Shown here one piece after another: positions 32,947 through 35,165 of a stretch of DNA of 35,165 bases. Numbering within the stretch: the first letter of the stretch is position 1; each line of letters starts with the position of its first letter. This stretch comes from an uncultured Muribaculaceae bacterium (GTDB taxonomy: Bacteria; Bacteroidota; Bacteroidia; Bacteroidales; Muribaculaceae): NCBI GenBank assembly GCA_910584665.1, contig CAJUBL010000029.1, forward strand, positions 1 to 35,165. The letters run 5' to 3'. A program made the translations under genes and the position numbers. The notes below the pieces were generated by a model. That model made no database searches. It saw nothing but the letters and a program-made list of their open reading frames with translations, and was not told where the DNA came from.

Positions 32947-33825
32947 TTACTGCTGGCCTGACACCGCCATGTTCCGGTCAATCTTCATCACCAGTCCCTG
33001 GAGAACCTTGCCCGGACCAAGCTCAACAAACTCAGTCGCACCGTCGGCAATCATGTTCCTGACTGTCTGGGTCCAGCGTACGGGGGCAGTGAGCTGAGCC
33101 ACGAGATTAGCCTTGATCTCGGCCGGGTCGGTGTGAGGCTTTGCATCAACATTCTGATAGACCGGACACACGGGCTCATGAACCTCTGTTGCCTCGATAG
33201 CCTTGGCGAGCTCGGCTCGTGCAGGCTCCATGCATGGCGAGTGGAAAGCACCTCCTACCTTGAGTTTGAGGGCACGCTTCGCACCGGCGGCAAGAAGCTG
33301 CTCGCAAGCCTTGTCTATAGCCTCTATCTCACCCGAGATAACGATCTGTCCGGGACAGTTATAGTTGGCACATACGACCACGCCGCCGATACCGGCGCAT
33401 ATCTCCTCTACTTTCTCATCGGGCAGAGCCAGAACGGCAGCCATTGTCGAAGGCTTGAGCTCGCATGCCTTCTGCATGGCCATGGCACGGGCGGCGACAA
33501 GCTTCAGGCCGTCCTCAAACGACAGTGCCCCGGCGGCGGTAAGAGCCGAGAACTCGCCCAGCGAATGACCGGCAACCATATCGGGATTGAAATCGGCGCC
33601 AAGAGTCTTAGCCAGAATTACCGAGTGAAGAAATATCGCAGGCTGTGTGACCTTGGTCTGACGGAGATCCTCGTCAGTGCCTTCAAACATCAGGTCAGTG
33701 ATACGGAAACCGAGTATCTCGTTGGCCTTTTCAAACATCTCGCGGGCAACCTCATTGTTATCATAAAGGTCTTTGCCCATTCCTACAAACTGAGCACCCT
33801 GTCCGGGAAATACAAATGCTTTCAT
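32947..33825 (-). CDS. fabD: Malonyl-CoA:ACP transacylase
   Basis: Loads malonyl groups onto acyl carrier protein for fatty-acid synthesis. 292 residues from the ATG at 33825 (MKAFVFPGQGAQFVGMGKDL). An earlier ATG at 33912 would add 29 residues across the promoter region and is rejected. The oxyanion-loop PGQGAQ is at the N-terminus, nucleophile Ser88 is in VAGHSLGEFSA, and GGAFHSPCM carries the active-site His. It is the first gene of a minus-strand run with the C1 peptidase and is divergent from tatAC. Confidence 0.97.
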   Translation of the reverse strand: MKAFVFPGQGAQFVGMGKDLYDNNEVAREMFEKANEILGFRITDLMFEGTDEDLRQTKVTQPAIFLHSVILAKTLGADFNPDMVAGHSLGEFSALTAAGALSFEDGLKLVAARAMAMQKACELKPSTMAAVLALPDEKVEEICAGIGGVVVCANYNCPGQIVISGEIEAIDKACEQLLAAGAKRALKLKVGGAFHSPCMEPARAELAKAIEATEVHEPVCPVYQNVDAKPHTDPAEIKANLVAQLTAPVRWTQTVRNMIADGATEFVELGPGKVLQGLVMKIDRNMAVSGQQ

Positions 33826-33877
33826 AATTTTGTTTAAGAATGTACTGATATACAAAATAGTTTTGTTAAATTTAGTG

Positions 33878-33885
33878 CAAAGATA
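33878..33885 (-). promoter_or_regulatory. -7 box of fabD promoter
   Basis: TATCTTTG on the minus strand, 52 bp before fabD. A TTTG at 33910-33913 is 24 bp upstream, a longer spacing than usual. Confidence 0.6.
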
Positions 33886-33902
33886 GCATTTTTTCGGATA
33901 AC

Positions 33903-33936
33903 ATTGCGTCAAAGAATCTTTTTATTATTAACTTTA
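33903..33936 (+). promoter_or_regulatory. Possible promoter of tatA-tatC
   Basis: ATTG at 33903-33906, then TAACTTTA at 33929-33936 (one mismatch), with a 22-bp spacer, about 90 bp before tatA. Divergent from the fabD promoter region. Confidence 0.4.
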
Positions 33937-34026
33937 CACCGTGGTAAAGCGACAATACCATACGGCGACAACGTAGAGATACCGCCGGTAACATAATAAA
34001 TAACCAAATCATAAAATTATAGACAA

Positions 34027-34257
34027 ATGACTAATTCGCTCATTATTTGTGGCTGGATGGGATATCCTCAGGCTATAGTTATCCTGCTCGTAGTCTTACT
34101 CTTATTCGGAGGCAAAAAGATTCCTGAACTTATGAAAGGTGTAGGAAAAGGAATCAAGGCTTTCAAGGAAGGAATGAACGATGTGGAAAAGGAAATCAGC
34201 ACACCGCCATCAACAGCAAGTGACACTAAAAAAGAAGAAAAGACAACAGCCAGATAA
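34027..34257 (+). CDS. tatA: Twin-arginine translocase subunit TatA/E
   Basis: A 76-residue pore-forming component of the Tat system, which exports folded proteins carrying RR signal peptides. It has a short N-terminus with Gln before the transmembrane helix (YPQAIVILLVVLLLFGGKKIPE; the FGGKK hinge is diagnostic), an amphipathic helix LMKGVGKGIKAFKEGMNDVE, and a polar charged tail. No separate TatB exists, as expected in Bacteroidetes, where TatA and TatC suffice. It lies 34 bp before tatC and is presumably co-transcribed. Inner-membrane location. Confidence 0.95.
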   Translation: MTNSLIICGWMGYPQAIVILLVVLLLFGGKKIPELMKGVGKGIKAFKEGMNDVEKEISTPPSTASDTKKEEKTTAR

Positions 34258-34291
34258 ATAGCAAAACAACCATACTCATACAACCTTAATT

Positions 34292-35095
34292 GTGGCCCAG
34301 GAAAATACAGAAATGGATTTTTGGGGACACCTTGGCGCGTTGCGGGGAGTCCTGTTCAAAATAGCAGTGGTAGTAGTTGCATTTGCTATCGTGCTGTTCA
34401 TATACATGCCCTGGATCTTCGGGAATATAATTCTCGCCCCATGTGACGGCTCTTTCATAACATATAAATGGCTCGGCCTATTACAGGGAGACGGAACATT
34501 TTTACCCGACATGTCCGGAGAAGGGTTCCATGTCGATATCATCAATTACAATCTGACATCCCAATTTAACACACACATATCTTTATCCGCCTGGTTAGCC
34601 ATTATAATTTCCTTTCCTTTCATTATATATATGCTATGGACATTCATCCGGCCGGGCCTATATCCAAGCGAAAGGAAGCAAGCGACCAAGGCATTCATAT
34701 TCAGCAATATCATGTTCTATTTAGGGATGGCATGCAGCTACTTCATAATATTCCCTATGTGCTTTAAATTCCTTGCTGAATATCAGATAACAGAAGAGAT
34801 AGAAAACACAATAGCTCTCGACTCTTATATAAGCAATTTCCTGACACTTAACTTTATCGTCGGCATTCTGTTCGAACTACCTCTATTGTGCTGGTTACTC
34901 GGGAAAATGGGACTTATAACACGTCATTTTTTCAGAAAATATCGCCGTCATGCTATTGTGGCATTACTTATACTGGCGGCATTTATTACACCGACAGGTG
35001 ATCCTGTCACACTATTTTTAATGTTCATCCCGCTATACATGCTCTGGGAACTCAGCGCACTGCTTGTACCCAAAGCAAAGCCGACTGACGACTGA
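34292..35095 (+). CDS. tatC: Twin-arginine translocase subunit TatC
   Basis: A polytopic receptor for twin-arginine signal peptides, with six predicted helices and 267 residues. The GTG at 34292 gives MAQENTEMDFWGHLGALR; an ATG at 34313 (MDFW) is the alternative. Family marks are the N-terminal FWxHLxxLR, RPGLYPSERKQ in the first cytoplasmic loop (Glu equivalent to E. coli E103), FYLGMACSYFIIFP, FELPLLCWLLGKMGLIT and TPTGDPVTLFLMFIPLYMLWE. The E. coli E15 position in HLxELR is Ala16 here. The first periplasmic loop has a roughly 35-residue Bacteroidetes-type insertion. A terminator follows 34 bp later. Confidence 0.95.
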   Translation: MAQENTEMDFWGHLGALRGVLFKIAVVVVAFAIVLFIYMPWIFGNIILAPCDGSFITYKWLGLLQGDGTFLPDMSGEGFHVDIINYNLTSQFNTHISLSAWLAIIISFPFIIYMLWTFIRPGLYPSERKQATKAFIFSNIMFYLGMACSYFIIFPMCFKFLAEYQITEEIENTIALDSYISNFLTLNFIVGILFELPLLCWLLGKMGLITRHFFRKYRRHAIVALLILAAFITPTGDPVTLFLMFIPLYMLWELSALLVPKAKPTDD

Positions 35096-35129
35096 TCATA
35101 CCGCACATACTAGTTATATTAAAAACACA

Positions 35130-35165
35130 GGCAGGTCTCTGAATCGCATGATTCAGAGACCTGCC
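35130..35165 (+). terminator. Terminator of tatA-tatC
   Basis: A perfect 16-bp stem (35130-35145 with 35150-35165) and loop GCAT, ending exactly at the window edge. A U-tract, if present, lies outside. Confidence 0.82.

Overview
The window looks like a chromosomal segment of a Bacteroidales bacterium, perhaps Muribaculaceae (the family is a guess from overall protein character). Supporting signs are the Bacteroidetes-type promoters (TTTG or TTG about 20 bp before TAnnTTTG), the lack of strong Shine-Dalgarno sequences, a TatA+TatC pair without TatB, and several proteins typical of the phylum: a Porin_10-like barrel, a DUF4369-like thioredoxin, a short CstA and a TPR/PD40 protein. Most of the content is housekeeping. 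There is no transposase, phage gene, CRISPR array or rRNA operon.

Layout. 1-3610: mgsA (-), a secreted alpha/beta hydrolase-like protein (+) and gpmI (+). 3675-8504: a TlpA-like thioredoxin (+) converges on a minus-strand run of a PHP-family histidinol phosphatase, a FadL-type outer-membrane protein and a CstA-family transporter. 8605-10937: a translationally coupled pair of an ArgC-family protein and an exported TPR/beta-propeller protein. 10938-11390: a gap holding a 164-bp imperfect palindrome. 11391-16446: waaA (Kdo transferase) overlapping an outer-membrane-type protein, then a 264-bp MITE-like element inserted exactly at the gltX stop codon, then gltX and an anchored solute-binding-domain protein. 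16459-21804: a large porin, a hairpin-rich gap, ychF and pyrG.

21907-28478 (+) is a complete lipoate/glycine-cleavage operon, lplA-gcvT-gcvH-gcvPA-gcvPB-lpd. It encodes the P, H, T and L proteins plus the ligase that can lipoylate the H protein, and it ends in a clear terminator. After it come a 57-codon small ORF and a small AT-rich secreted protein. 29230-33825 (-) holds tRNA-Leu(UAG), ilvA, a SPOR-like lipoprotein, a metallophosphoesterase, a C1 peptidase and fabD. tatA and tatC (+) close the window at a perfect 16-bp terminator stem.

The strongest unusual signals are: (1) the ArgC homologue at 10002-10937, which has Ala in place of the catalytic Cys, a broken Rossmann glycine loop and a deletion of the substrate-loop segment, although its C-terminal half is well conserved, so it looks like a pseudoenzyme or repurposed paralogue; (2) the 264-bp inverted-repeat element with a 4-bp TATT duplication, which lands on the gltX stop codon yet preserves it, plus a solitary copy of its terminal 13 bp upstream of gltX; (3) the 164-bp palindrome. 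I did not find an obvious new defence or mobile system.
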